Assembly (NCBI GenBank): GCA_030684515.1
Contig: JAUXVJ010000009.1
Location: forward strand, 248,001 to 312,000
Length of the DNA: 64,000 nt
Direction: 5' to 3'
Source of the DNA: Actinomycetota bacterium
GTDB lineage: Bacteria; Actinomycetota; Actinomycetes; S36-B12
Made by a program: the position numbers and the translations under genes. The notes below the pieces were generated by a model. That model saw only the letters and a program-made list of their open reading frames with translations, did no database searches and was not told where the DNA came from. This document shows, piece after piece, positions 54,764 to 63,301 of this stretch (positions are counted from its first letter, which is position 1; each line of letters starts with the position of its first letter).

Positions 54764-55953
54764 TGAGTCTGGTCGACTGGGTACTCATCGGCGCGGTCAT
54801 CGTCTTTGCCTGGGCCGGATGGCGGCAGGGCTTCGTGGCTGGCCTGTTGTCCTTCGCGGGATTCCTTGGTGGTGGCCTGCTGGCGGCCTTCTTACTGCCC
54901 GATGTGATCTCCTCTCGGGTCAGCGAAGGTGTTATGCGCGCGGTGATACTGATCGGTGCGATCCTGTTGTCAGCACTCTTGGGCCAAGGCCTGACTTCGA
55001 TCCTTGGTCGATGGCTGCGTGATGCCATCACGTGGAGACCAGCGCGATTGGTCGACAACATTCTTGGCGCGGCGCTCAATGTGTTGGCACTTGCGGTGAT
55101 GACCTGGATTCTGGCCAGTGCCATCGCGATGCTGCCGCGCACAGAGGCCACATCAATGATCCAGCAATCCAAAGTGGTCACCACCTTGGACGGGCTCGTG
55201 CCAGACCAGGTGCGCGATGCCTTCGTTCACCTTCGTGATGCCGTTGGCGAAGGTGCGCTGCCAAGGGTGTTCTCGACTCTGGCTGAAATCGTTGGCCCTG
55301 AAGTCCCCGCGCCTGACGATTCATTGGTCAATGCGCCAGTCATTCAGCAGTCTGCGAGTTCGGTCGCGCGCATCGTTGGCATTGCAGCGGATTGCAGCAC
55401 AAGTCTGTCCGGCTCTGGATTCTTTGTCGGCCAGGGCTTCCTTCTCACCAACGCGCATGTGGTTGCTGGCGTGACCAATCCAGAAGTGCAGGTTGGCAAC
55501 CAGAGATGGCCTGCTTCAGTCGTCTACTTCGATCCGCAACTTGACGTTGCGGCTTTGAAGATCGACGTGATCTCTGTTCCGCCGCTGGCTTTGCGCACCA
55601 GTCCTCCTGCGTCGGGATCGGATGCTGTCGCAATCGGGTACCCGGGGGGTGGAGATCTGCAGATCCTGCCGGCGCGAATCAGGGCTTTGGTCGATGCGCG
55701 TGGCGACGACATCTACGGCAAGTCAGGGGTGCAGCGGCAAGTGATCACCTTCAAGGGCAATGTCATCCAGGGAGACTCTGGTGGACCTCTGCTTGCACCT
55801 GATGGCGCTGTGCTGGGCATGGTCTTCGGCTCTGGCATAGGAGATGCGACGACTGGATTCGCGATTGCTTCAAGTGAGCTGAAGCCGGCAATCATCGAAG
55901 GCAGCAGCGCGCAAAAGCCAGTGTCAACCGGGACCTGCGTTCTTCGGGACTAG
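54763..55953 (+). CDS. marP: MarP-like membrane serine protease (CvpA-trypsin fusion)
   Basis: 396 residues from a GTG. The N-terminal part has four TM helices (CvpA-like, about 1-120). The extracytoplasmic chymotrypsin-like domain has His232 (TNAHVV), Asp261 (QLDVAAL) and Ser339 (GDSGGP). Cys211 and Cys392 correspond to the disulfide that locks mycobacterial MarP in an active form under oxidative stress. MarP protects intracellular pH at low external pH by cleaving wall-processing enzymes. In mycobacteria a NUDIX and a thioredoxin-like gene separate nth and marP; here they are adjacent. Confidence 0.93.
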   Translation: MSLVDWVLIGAVIVFAWAGWRQGFVAGLLSFAGFLGGGLLAAFLLPDVISSRVSEGVMRAVILIGAILLSALLGQGLTSILGRWLRDAITWRPARLVDNILGAALNVLALAVMTWILASAIAMLPRTEATSMIQQSKVVTTLDGLVPDQVRDAFVHLRDAVGEGALPRVFSTLAEIVGPEVPAPDDSLVNAPVIQQSASSVARIVGIAADCSTSLSGSGFFVGQGFLLTNAHVVAGVTNPEVQVGNQRWPASVVYFDPQLDVAALKIDVISVPPLALRTSPPASGSDAVAIGYPGGGDLQILPARIRALVDARGDDIYGKSGVQRQVITFKGNVIQGDSGGPLLAPDGAVLGMVFGSGIGDATTGFAIASSELKPAIIEGSSAQKPVSTGTCVLRD

Positions 55954-55972
55954 TGCAAGGATCGCTCGGAAC

Positions 55973-56875
55973 TCATGGAAGTCTGCGCAGCCATTGCAGA
56001 AGAACAGCATTGAATGCGTCTGGTGTCTCTTCTTGAGGGAAGTGACCGCTTGAGAATTCATGCCATTCGTATCGGCCGGTGCACCTGTCGGCGCTGCCCT
56101 CGCTTGTGCTTGGCAGGCACATTGGGTCGTCGGCGCCCTGCAGGTGCAGAACAGGGCAAGTGACGTCCTGCTTCATCGCTGTATAGAAGCGCCGACCGTC
56201 AGCACGAGGAAGCGACCGGACTGCCCAGCGGTGGTATTCGATCGATGTATGGGCTGTAGGCCAACGACTGAAGGCCGCACGGTAGATCTCAGACTGATTG
56301 TTGACCCAGGTATCGTCGGCTGACCATTTGCGCAGCAGGCGTTCAACTCTCGCTGCATCCTTCTTCGCCAAGCGACGTTCTGGGCGAATTGGAATTTGAA
56401 ATCCCACGGCGTACATCAAGCGCTTCAACTGCTGCTGTTTAAGAAGATTCCCGCGAAGACTTCGGGGGTGCGGCATCGCCACGGGAACGATGGCCGCAAC
56501 CACCTCAGGATGCATAACCGACATCGCCCACGCGACCATCCCCCCCCAGCCGTGACCAACGATGACGGCGCGTTCTTCGCCCAGGCTGCGCGTCAGGCCG
56601 GCGATGTCCGCAGCAAGAGTGAAGGGGTCATAGCCATGTGGAGGGTGGTCGGAGCCTCCGTAGCCACGCATATCAACAGCAATGGCGCGGTAGCCAGCAT
56701 CGGCAAGCGCGGTAATCTGCTGGCGCCAGGTCCACCAAAATGTCGGAAAGCCGTGCAACAGGATGACGGCTGGGCCCGCGCCCTGCTCCACTACGTGGAA
56801 TCGAGCTCCATTCGCCGAGACATCGCGATGCTGCCAAGGTCCGGGCGCGTAGATGACGCGCTCAGCGAGCGCCAC
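55973..56875 (-). CDS. Alpha/beta hydrolase (EphE-like) with altered nucleophile elbow
   Basis: 300 residues from a GTG. The oxyanion-hole segment HGFPTFWWTWR and the early VDMRGYGGSDHPP are typical of epoxide-hydrolase-like enzymes. At the nucleophile elbow the sequence is VGHGWGGMVAW: the position normally held by Asp or Ser is Gly, so ordinary hydrolysis would be lost. The acid (DDPMC region) and His (SGHFPQEE) remain. The codons lie in a G8 homopolymer, but the reading frame is intact on both sides. It is the last gene of the acs-nhaA-holin operon. Confidence 0.85.
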   Translation of the reverse strand: MALAERVIYAPGPWQHRDVSANGARFHVVEQGAGPAVILLHGFPTFWWTWRQQITALADAGYRAIAVDMRGYGGSDHPPHGYDPFTLAADIAGLTRSLGEERAVIVGHGWGGMVAWAMSVMHPEVVAAIVPVAMPHPRSLRGNLLKQQQLKRLMYAVGFQIPIRPERRLAKKDAARVERLLRKWSADDTWVNNQSEIYRAAFSRWPTAHTSIEYHRWAVRSLPRADGRRFYTAMKQDVTCPVLHLQGADDPMCLPSTSEGSADRCTGRYEWHEFSSGHFPQEETPDAFNAVLLQWLRRLP

Positions 56876-56877
56876 GT

Positions 56878-57273
56878 TCAGGAAGGTGTATCGGTTGGTG
56901 CGAAGGCCTCTGAAGTCTTTTCCATTTCACGAATAGCCAATGCTGGGCCCTTGATCTTGCGCGCCTGATTTCTTGCCAACAGAGCTGTGAGCAGCGTGAC
57001 TCCAAGCAGGAGCAAAGTGACGATGCCAAAGGCCGCCCACGTCTGCAATCCGAGTTGCACAAGGACATAGACGATGGTGAACAGCAGGAACATCAGAACA
57101 AGAGGTGCCGAGATGAGAGAAACCAAACCAAGGGCGGTGGCGCTGGTCATCGCGTTGCGCGAGGCCTTCATCTCTGCTTGCGCCAGAGCCAAATTGGCCT
57201 TGGCCAGACGCTTGGCGTCAGTCACGGTCTTGGAGACCAGATCCATGATGCTGGGCTGAGGGCTGTCAGGCAT
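56878..57273 (-). CDS. Actinobacterial holin-X (Act_hol) family membrane protein
   Basis: 131 residues. An amphipathic helical N-terminus (about 1-45, TVTDAKRLAKANLALAQAEM) is followed by two TM helices (about 47-72 and 78-100) and a short charged tail. The pattern matches the 'phage holin family' membrane proteins found beside nhaA/acs in actinobacteria; despite the name no phage is nearby. The function is unknown and probably envelope-related. It sits 9 bases after nhaA and 2 bases before the hydrolase gene. Confidence 0.88.
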   Translation of the reverse strand: MPDSPQPSIMDLVSKTVTDAKRLAKANLALAQAEMKASRNAMTSATALGLVSLISAPLVLMFLLFTIVYVLVQLGLQTWAAFGIVTLLLLGVTLLTALLARNQARKIKGPALAIREMEKTSEAFAPTDTPS

Positions 57274-57282
57274 GAGTTGAGG

Positions 57283-58566
57283 TTACCGGTCCTGGTCCGG
57301 CTGGACCATCGGTGTCGGGGAATCCTCCCCAGTGTCCTCACCCGCCTCGCCCTGCAGCCCCGCCGATGATCGGCCTCGTAGGAGCAGAGCAATACCGGCA
57401 AGGGTCGCTGCGATCAGTGATGCCGCGAGCACCGCGAGCTTTGCCGAATCAAGTGAGTCGCCGGTGTAGCTGAGTTCGGAGATCAGCAGCGCGACGGTGA
57501 AGCCGATACCGCCCAGCAGGCCGACGGCAACAATGTCGAGCCATCGAAGTGAGGGTGCAAGTGAGGCCTTGGTGAAGCGGGCGACACCCCATGAAGTCAG
57601 CAGAATGCCGATCGGCTTTCCAAGCACGAGGCCGGCCATGATGCCAACAGCGATGGGTGACGTGATCGCTGTGACCACGCCTATCGACCGAAGGTCGACG
57701 CCGGCAGCCACGAAGGCGAATATCGGCACGCAGATGCCCGCACTCAGCGGATGCAGACGGTGCGCGAGGCGGTCAGCCGGAGACACAGCCTCGCCTGGAT
57801 CAGCTCGCACTCGCGTCAGGAGCCCTAGGGTCACACCTGCCACCGTCGCGTGGACGCCGCTCATATGCATGAACTCCCAGGTCAGCAGAGCAAGTGGCAC
57901 GTAGAGAAACGCGGATCGAATGCGTTGACGTTGTGCCCAGGCATAGCCCACGCAGCAAAGGACCGAGAGTGCGAACCAACCGACGTTGATGCTCTCGGTG
58001 TAGAAGATCGCGATCACCATGATGGCTCCAAGGTCATCGACTACCGCGAGTGTCAGGAGAAATGCTCGAAGCGCGATCGGGAGTTTTCGTCCAAGGACAG
58101 CAAGGACGGCAAGCGCGAAGGCAATATCCGTTGCCATCGGTATGCCCCAACCGCCGGGCATGCCATCAGGAGATGCAAGGTTGACGCCGACGAAGAACAA
58201 TGCGGGGACTGCCATGCCACCGATCGCAGCGGCGATCGGCACGGCAGCCTTGCGCACATTTGAAAGAGAGCCGAGTACGAGTTCGTGCTTGAGTTCCAGA
58301 CCAATGACGAAAAAGAACACTGCAAGCAGTCCGTCAGCTGACCAGGCGCTGAAAGACAGATTCAGGTGCAATGCCTCAGGACCAAATTGGAACTGTACGA
58401 GATCGGCGTAGACATCCCCCCAAGGCGAATTCGCCCAGATCAGCGCAACTGCTGCTGCAATGAGCAGCAGTACTCCGCCGACTGTCTCGTCGCGAAGCTG
58501 TTCGACAACCCAACCACGTTGAGTGGACGAAAGCTTGCCCAGAAATTCTTCCCGTTGGGCGTTCAA
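57283..58566 (-). CDS. nhaA: Sodium/proton antiporter NhaA
   Basis: 427 residues with about 12 TM helices. The functional pair of aspartates is in LAVVDDLGAIMVIA and the sodium-sensing GWGIPMATDIAFALA segment includes another conserved Asp. NhaA exchanges Na+ or Li+ for H+ and regulates pH. The protein is longer than the E. coli form because of a polar C-terminal tail. The ATG overlaps the acs stop by four bases. Confidence 0.96.
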   Translation of the reverse strand: MNAQREEFLGKLSSTQRGWVVEQLRDETVGGVLLLIAAAVALIWANSPWGDVYADLVQFQFGPEALHLNLSFSAWSADGLLAVFFFVIGLELKHELVLGSLSNVRKAAVPIAAAIGGMAVPALFFVGVNLASPDGMPGGWGIPMATDIAFALAVLAVLGRKLPIALRAFLLTLAVVDDLGAIMVIAIFYTESINVGWFALSVLCCVGYAWAQRQRIRSAFLYVPLALLTWEFMHMSGVHATVAGVTLGLLTRVRADPGEAVSPADRLAHRLHPLSAGICVPIFAFVAAGVDLRSIGVVTAITSPIAVGIMAGLVLGKPIGILLTSWGVARFTKASLAPSLRWLDIVAVGLLGGIGFTVALLISELSYTGDSLDSAKLAVLAASLIAATLAGIALLLRGRSSAGLQGEAGEDTGEDSPTPMVQPDQDR

Positions 58567-60515
58567 TCCTGGCTCTTCCCCTGCGCAAGTCCAGCTGAGA
58601 TCAGATTCATGACGGTTGGGTCCGCGAGAGTCGTCGCATCACCGAGATCGCGATGTTCTGCGACGTCGCGCAACAGGCGACGCATGATCTTTCCGGAGCG
58701 GGTCTTTGGAAGTTCAGCCACGATCAGGATCTGTCTCGGCTTAGCGATAGGTCCGATCTCGTGGGCGACGTGATTGCGCAGCTCTTGAGCCAAGTCAGGC
58801 CCGTCCTCAGCTCCGGCGCGCAGGATGACGAACGCCACGATTCCTTGTCCTGTGCGTTCGTCTTCAGCTCCGACTACGGCTGCCTCGGCGACCTTGGGAT
58901 GGGAGACCAGCGCTGACTCGACCTCCGTTGTGGAGATGCGATGGCCAGAGATGTTCATGACATCGTCCACGCGCCCAAGAATCCAGATGGCCTTGTCTGA
59001 GTCGAGCTTGGCTCCATCGCCTGCGAAGTACTCGTTTGGCCAGCGCGTCCAGTAGGTCTCGACGTAACGATCGTTGTCACCCCAGATGCCGCGCAGCATC
59101 GCTGGCCACGGCTCTGTCAGCACAAGGTAGCCGCCGGAGCCAGGTGGAACAGGGACTCCGTGATCATCAACCACGACCGCGCTGATGCCAGGGATCGGGC
59201 CCATGGCCGAGCCGGGCTTTGTTGCAGTGATCCCCGGAAGCGGGCTGATCATGATGCCGCCGGTTTCGGTTTGCCACCAGGTGTCAACGATCGGGCAGTT
59301 GTTGTTGCCAATGACTTCGCGGTACCACATCCACGCCTCAGGATTAATGGGTTCGCCGACTGATCCGAGTACGCGCAGTGACGACAGGTCATGGCCTTGC
59401 GGAAGTTCATCGCCCCACTTCATGCACGTGCGGATTGCCGTGGGCGCGGTGTAGAGGATGGAGACCTTGTGCCGTTCGATGATGTCCCACCAGCGATCTC
59501 GAGTGGGAGTATCAGGCGTGCCTTCGTAGATGACTTGAGTGACGCGATTGGCCAGTGGCCCGTAGACGACATATGAGTGACCGGTGACCCAGCCAATGTC
59601 GGCTGTGCACCAGTAGATGTCAGTGTCGGGCTTGAGATCAAAGACCACACGATGGGTGTATGCCGCTTGCACCAGGTAGCCACCAGAGGTGTGCAGGATC
59701 CCCTTGGGCTTCCCCGTGGTGCCAGAGGTGTAGAGAATGAACAGCGGCTGCTCACTGTCGAAGGCAACTGGTGTGTGCTGCTCTGACTGCTCCTCCACAA
59801 CGTCGTGCCACCACAAGTCGCGACCCTGGACCCAGTCAACTTCGCCGCCGGTGCGCTTCACGACGATGACCTTGTTGACCGGCGTCGGCGATGCAAGCGC
59901 CTCGTCGACGGCGGGCTTCAACGGCATTGCTGCTCCGCGTCTGTACTGCCCGTCGGCCGTGATGACGAGCGAGGCCTGTGCGTCGTCTATGCGACTGCGC
60001 AGTGCCGTTGCTGAGAATCCAGCAAAGACCACGGAATGCGGTGCACCGATGCGTGCGCACGCGAGCATGGAGATGACTGCCTCCGGAATCATCGGCAGGT
60101 AGATCGTGACACGGTCACCGGCTTTGATGCCCAGCGAAGTCAAAGCATTCGCAGCCTTGCTGACCTCACCCAACAAATCTGCATAGGTCAGATCGCGACG
60201 GTCCCCGGGCTCGCCCTCAAAACGCAGCGCGACCTGGTCGCCGTAGCCATCCTCGACATGGCGGTCAACGCAGTTGTAGGCCACGTTGAGCTTCCCGTCG
60301 ACAAACCAGTGAGCAAACGGCACATTCGACCAATCGAGCACAGAGTTGAACGGCTGCTCCCAAGAGATGTGCCGTGCCTGTTCAGCCCAGAACCCCAAAC
60401 GGTCAGCGTCTGCACTCTCGAAGATCCCGGGCTGTGCATTGGCTTGCGCCGCAAACGCAGGTGTCGGCGGGAAGAGGCGATCCTCGCTGCCCAGGTTCGC
60501 AATTGTTTCGCTCAT
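58563..60515 (-). CDS. acs: Acetyl-CoA synthetase
   Basis: 650 residues from ATG 60515 with an AGGTAGG site; the longer frame upstream is not conserved. The adenylation motifs YTSGTTGKPKG, WQTETGG and the PKTRSGKIMRR segment with the acetylation-controlled lysine near the end are complete. It activates acetate to acetyl-CoA with ATP through an acetyl-AMP intermediate. The order acs-nhaA-holin-hydrolase is tight. Regulation by reversible acetylation of the active-site Lys is likely by family. Confidence 0.97.
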   Translation of the reverse strand: MSETIANLGSEDRLFPPTPAFAAQANAQPGIFESADADRLGFWAEQARHISWEQPFNSVLDWSNVPFAHWFVDGKLNVAYNCVDRHVEDGYGDQVALRFEGEPGDRRDLTYADLLGEVSKAANALTSLGIKAGDRVTIYLPMIPEAVISMLACARIGAPHSVVFAGFSATALRSRIDDAQASLVITADGQYRRGAAMPLKPAVDEALASPTPVNKVIVVKRTGGEVDWVQGRDLWWHDVVEEQSEQHTPVAFDSEQPLFILYTSGTTGKPKGILHTSGGYLVQAAYTHRVVFDLKPDTDIYWCTADIGWVTGHSYVVYGPLANRVTQVIYEGTPDTPTRDRWWDIIERHKVSILYTAPTAIRTCMKWGDELPQGHDLSSLRVLGSVGEPINPEAWMWYREVIGNNNCPIVDTWWQTETGGIMISPLPGITATKPGSAMGPIPGISAVVVDDHGVPVPPGSGGYLVLTEPWPAMLRGIWGDNDRYVETYWTRWPNEYFAGDGAKLDSDKAIWILGRVDDVMNISGHRISTTEVESALVSHPKVAEAAVVGAEDERTGQGIVAFVILRAGAEDGPDLAQELRNHVAHEIGPIAKPRQILIVAELPKTRSGKIMRRLLRDVAEHRDLGDATTLADPTVMNLISAGLAQGKSQD

Positions 60516-60558
60516 CTGCCTACCTAAGCACGCTGTGGCGAATGTTGGGAGTCTAGGC

Positions 60559-61341
60559 CTAGACGGTGACTGCGGCAGCGCCCATCGCGCATGAGGTGGC
60601 AAACCACAGGATCGACTCGGCAACGCCATCCACCGAGCCAGAGCCGTAGTTCTTGATCGCCTGCACATACGCCGGCCGGCCTGATTCAACGAAGCCATGC
60701 TCAGGGATGGTGAACAACGAAGGATCAAGTCCGCGCTCGGCCAGTACGCAGCGCACCAGCGCTCTGCCGATCAGGCCAGAGCCCCAGGCAAAGGGTCGCA
60801 GCCACAGAATCTCGTTGTGCACGAGCCCGGCCGTGAGCAGCCCGGGCAGGTCTGTTCTTCGGGTGACAAGGCTTGCCAGTGCCATCAAGTGAGGTGCCAA
60901 ATCGATAGTGGGCGGCAAGGCGCCAATTCGCAGTGGATCATCCGCATCGTCACCTGACCGAGGCCGTCCAAGTGAATCTGCCGGTTCGAACTCACTTGAG
61001 GTGATCGCATGGAGATGCGCAATGACTTGCAGAGGAGCCTTGCCCCAAGCATCGACTTGTCCGGGGATTGCTGCGGTCACCCGCAGCGCGCTGTCCAGCA
61101 CCCGCCCCATTGGCGAATCCTCAGCCACCACGACATCGGCTCCGTCGATGGTAGCCGAAGCGTGAGCTCCTCGCTGCGCGGAAGTTGCCGCTACTTCCGC
61201 GGCTGCCGCGCGGACGTCTCGACGCCACAGCACCGCGTCGATGTCCTCACGGGCACCCAACAATGCGGCAGCAACATCCTCGCGAGCCAAGAGCTGCTCG
61301 AGGAACGCTGGCTGGAAGACCTGACTCACAGGACGTGACAC
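60559..61341 (-). CDS. Degenerate Fic-like protein
   Basis: 260 residues. Residues 61-68 (ASATIDGA) resemble the conserved Ser/Glu region that precedes the Fic core, and 182-193 (RPFAWGSGLIGR) aligns with the Fic motif HPFxxGNGRxxR. The catalytic His is Arg-Pro here and Asn-Gly-Arg is Ser-Gly-Leu-Ile-Gly-Arg, so AMP transfer is not expected. Homologues of this length sit beside the HAD gene in other actinobacteria (often annotated oxidoreductase). It is 12 bases from the HAD gene and 43 from acs. Function unknown. Confidence 0.75.
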   Translation of the reverse strand: MSRPVSQVFQPAFLEQLLAREDVAAALLGAREDIDAVLWRRDVRAAAAEVAATSAQRGAHASATIDGADVVVAEDSPMGRVLDSALRVTAAIPGQVDAWGKAPLQVIAHLHAITSSEFEPADSLGRPRSGDDADDPLRIGALPPTIDLAPHLMALASLVTRRTDLPGLLTAGLVHNEILWLRPFAWGSGLIGRALVRCVLAERGLDPSLFTIPEHGFVESGRPAYVQAIKNYGSGSVDGVAESILWFATSCAMGAAAVTV

Positions 61342-61353
61342 TATCCCGCGGGT

Positions 61354-62142
61354 TCAGGAGTGGCTTGCCGCGCGGGTGTAGCGGCGGATCGCATACCAGG
61401 CCAGACCGAGGGCGACTGCGCCAATCACTAGCCCAGAACTGGTTGCCGCAATCTGCTTGGAGTGCGACTTCAGGCCCACTGGCCGGGCGAAATCCATGAT
61501 CGGCCACTCGTTGTCGAGTGCTGTTTCACGCAGTGCCGCATCAGGGTTCACCGCAACCGGATGGCCCACTGCCTGCAGCATTGGCAAGTCTGTTTGCGAG
61601 TCGCTGTATGCGTAGCAAGACGCAAGGTCATAGCCACGCTGCTCGGCTAGAGCACGCATCGCCTCTGCCTTGTTCTCGCCATATGCGTAGAACAGGATTT
61701 CGCCGGTGTACCGACCATGCTCGATTGCAGCCTGAGTGCCGATCGCGACATCAACGCCGAGTCGTGCTCCGATGGGCTCAACGAGGTCAGTGCCTGAAGC
61801 GGAGAGAATCACGATTTCGTGTCCGGCTGCGCGATGTTCGGCCATGAGATCGACGGCCTCCTGATAGACCATCGGATCGATGATGGTGTCCAGAGTCTCC
61901 GCGACGATGGACCGCACGGTCTCCACATCCCAGCCGATCACCAGGTTTGAGACATAGGAGCGCATCTGCTCCATCAGATCCTTGTCCGCCCCAGAGGTGA
62001 CAAAGACAAGTTGAGCGTAGGCGCTGCGCAGCACTTCACGACGACCGATCAGCCCGCCGCGAAAGAAGGGACGGGCAAATGCAAATGCGCTCGACTTGGC
62101 CAGAATGGTCTTATCGAGGTCGAAGAATGCTGCCGTCGACAT
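61354..62142 (-). CDS. HAD-IB family hydrolase (SerB-like) with C-terminal TM anchor
   Basis: 262 residues. HAD motif I is FFDLDKT (Asp8, Asp10), motif II is LSASGT and motif III/IV is YAYSDSQTDLPML, with VNPD in the last loop. A hydrophobic helix near 235-252 with a basic tail (IRRYTRA) would tether it to the membrane. The HAD-IB family includes phosphoserine phosphatase and acyl-lipid phosphatases; the membrane anchor and place next to the ssd/tad locus favour a lipid or envelope substrate. The related mycobacterial gene is Rv3661. Confidence 0.9.
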   Translation of the reverse strand: MSTAAFFDLDKTILAKSSAFAFARPFFRGGLIGRREVLRSAYAQLVFVTSGADKDLMEQMRSYVSNLVIGWDVETVRSIVAETLDTIIDPMVYQEAVDLMAEHRAAGHEIVILSASGTDLVEPIGARLGVDVAIGTQAAIEHGRYTGEILFYAYGENKAEAMRALAEQRGYDLASCYAYSDSQTDLPMLQAVGHPVAVNPDAALRETALDNEWPIMDFARPVGLKSHSKQIAATSSGLVIGAVALGLAWYAIRRYTRAASHS

Positions 62143-62248
62143 GGTTCCACGGTAACTCAGTCATCCACACGAACCAATTTGCGCAAGGGTGTCCACAGGG
62201 CAATCACTGAGTGAAGATCTGTGATTGAGGTCCGATGAAGGTCGGACT

Positions 62249-63301
62249 ATGGACATCAGGCCACTGCTCGTCAGCGCAAATCTCCCACTCATCGAACATG
62301 TGCGCAGCCTCGCTGATGCCGGTGGAATCGGCGTTGAAGTAGCCGAGAATGTGGCGCAGGCTCGCGAGCAGTGGAACTCACGCCTATTGATCCTCGTCGG
62401 TGATGATCTCTGCGAGCAGTTGACCGGTCTGCCCAAGCGTCGTGACGTCAGCGTTCTGCTCTGGCAGCCGTTCACGGGCTCGGAGACCCCGTCAGTTGTG
62501 TGGCAAACCGCACTGGCCCTGGGCGCTGAGCACGTCGTCCAGCTGCCAGAAGCCGACTCATGGTTGGCAGAGCTGCTGACTGGGCCAGAGCAGCCAAATG
62601 AAGGCACTGGTCGAGTGCTGGCGATCAGTGGAGTGTGTGGAGGCGCTGGAGCCTCGAGTCTTGCCGTCGGCCTGGCGTCAGCTGTGCAAAAGGCAGGCAG
62701 CACGGTGCTCCTTGTCGACGGGGATTTCTCTGGTGGCGGGATTGATCTCCTGCTTGGCGGCGAAGGTCTGGCAGGCACTCGTTGGCCCGAACTATCCGAT
62801 CTCACCGGCCGATTGAGCACTGCCAGTTTGCTTCCGACATTGCCAAGCACGTGCGGAATCTCCCTGCTTTCAAGTTCGCGCAATTCCATCGCCGAACCGA
62901 CTCCACAAGCGTGGGCCTCGCTGCTGAATTTCGGTGAACGCAACTTCGATCTCGTCATTGTCGACCTGCAACGCGGTCAGGCACTTGTTGCCGATCAGTG
63001 GTGGCCGCCCGATGTTGCGACTGAACTGTGGTGCGTTGTGCCGACTCGCATCCGCCCGATTGCGGCGGCGGCGGTCAGTTTGGAGCGTTGGGATCAGTGC
63101 TGGCAACGAGTCGAGGTCATCGCGCGACACAGCGAGCGAGGACTCTCGCCCAGTGATCTTGCTCGCGCGCTCGGGCGCACGCCATTGGGCATCGTGCCGA
63201 ACGACGTCGCCGTCATGGCAGCAGGTGAGTTGGGCGAAGTCAGTGGTGGCGCCTTTGCGAAAGCGTGCGCGCAGCTCGCGATTGAACTGTCGCCGAAGTG
63301 A
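62249..63301 (+). CDS. Septum site-determining/CpaE-like protein Ssd
   Basis: 350 residues from ATG 62249 (GAAGGT 8 bases upstream). An N-terminal receiver-like domain (about 1-105) is followed by a MinD/ParA-type ATPase fold with SGVCGGAGASSLAVGLA. The P-loop has Ala in place of the catalytic Lys, as in other Ssd/CpaE-like proteins, so ATP hydrolysis is doubtful. It is coupled by overlap to the tadA/cpaF ATPase gene, and homologues help position Tad pili or affect septation. Orthology to Rv3660c is supported by position. Confidence 0.88.
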   Translation: MDIRPLLVSANLPLIEHVRSLADAGGIGVEVAENVAQAREQWNSRLLILVGDDLCEQLTGLPKRRDVSVLLWQPFTGSETPSVVWQTALALGAEHVVQLPEADSWLAELLTGPEQPNEGTGRVLAISGVCGGAGASSLAVGLASAVQKAGSTVLLVDGDFSGGGIDLLLGGEGLAGTRWPELSDLTGRLSTASLLPTLPSTCGISLLSSSRNSIAEPTPQAWASLLNFGERNFDLVIVDLQRGQALVADQWWPPDVATELWCVVPTRIRPIAAAAVSLERWDQCWQRVEVIARHSERGLSPSDLARALGRTPLGIVPNDVAVMAAGELGEVSGGAFAKACAQLAIELSPK

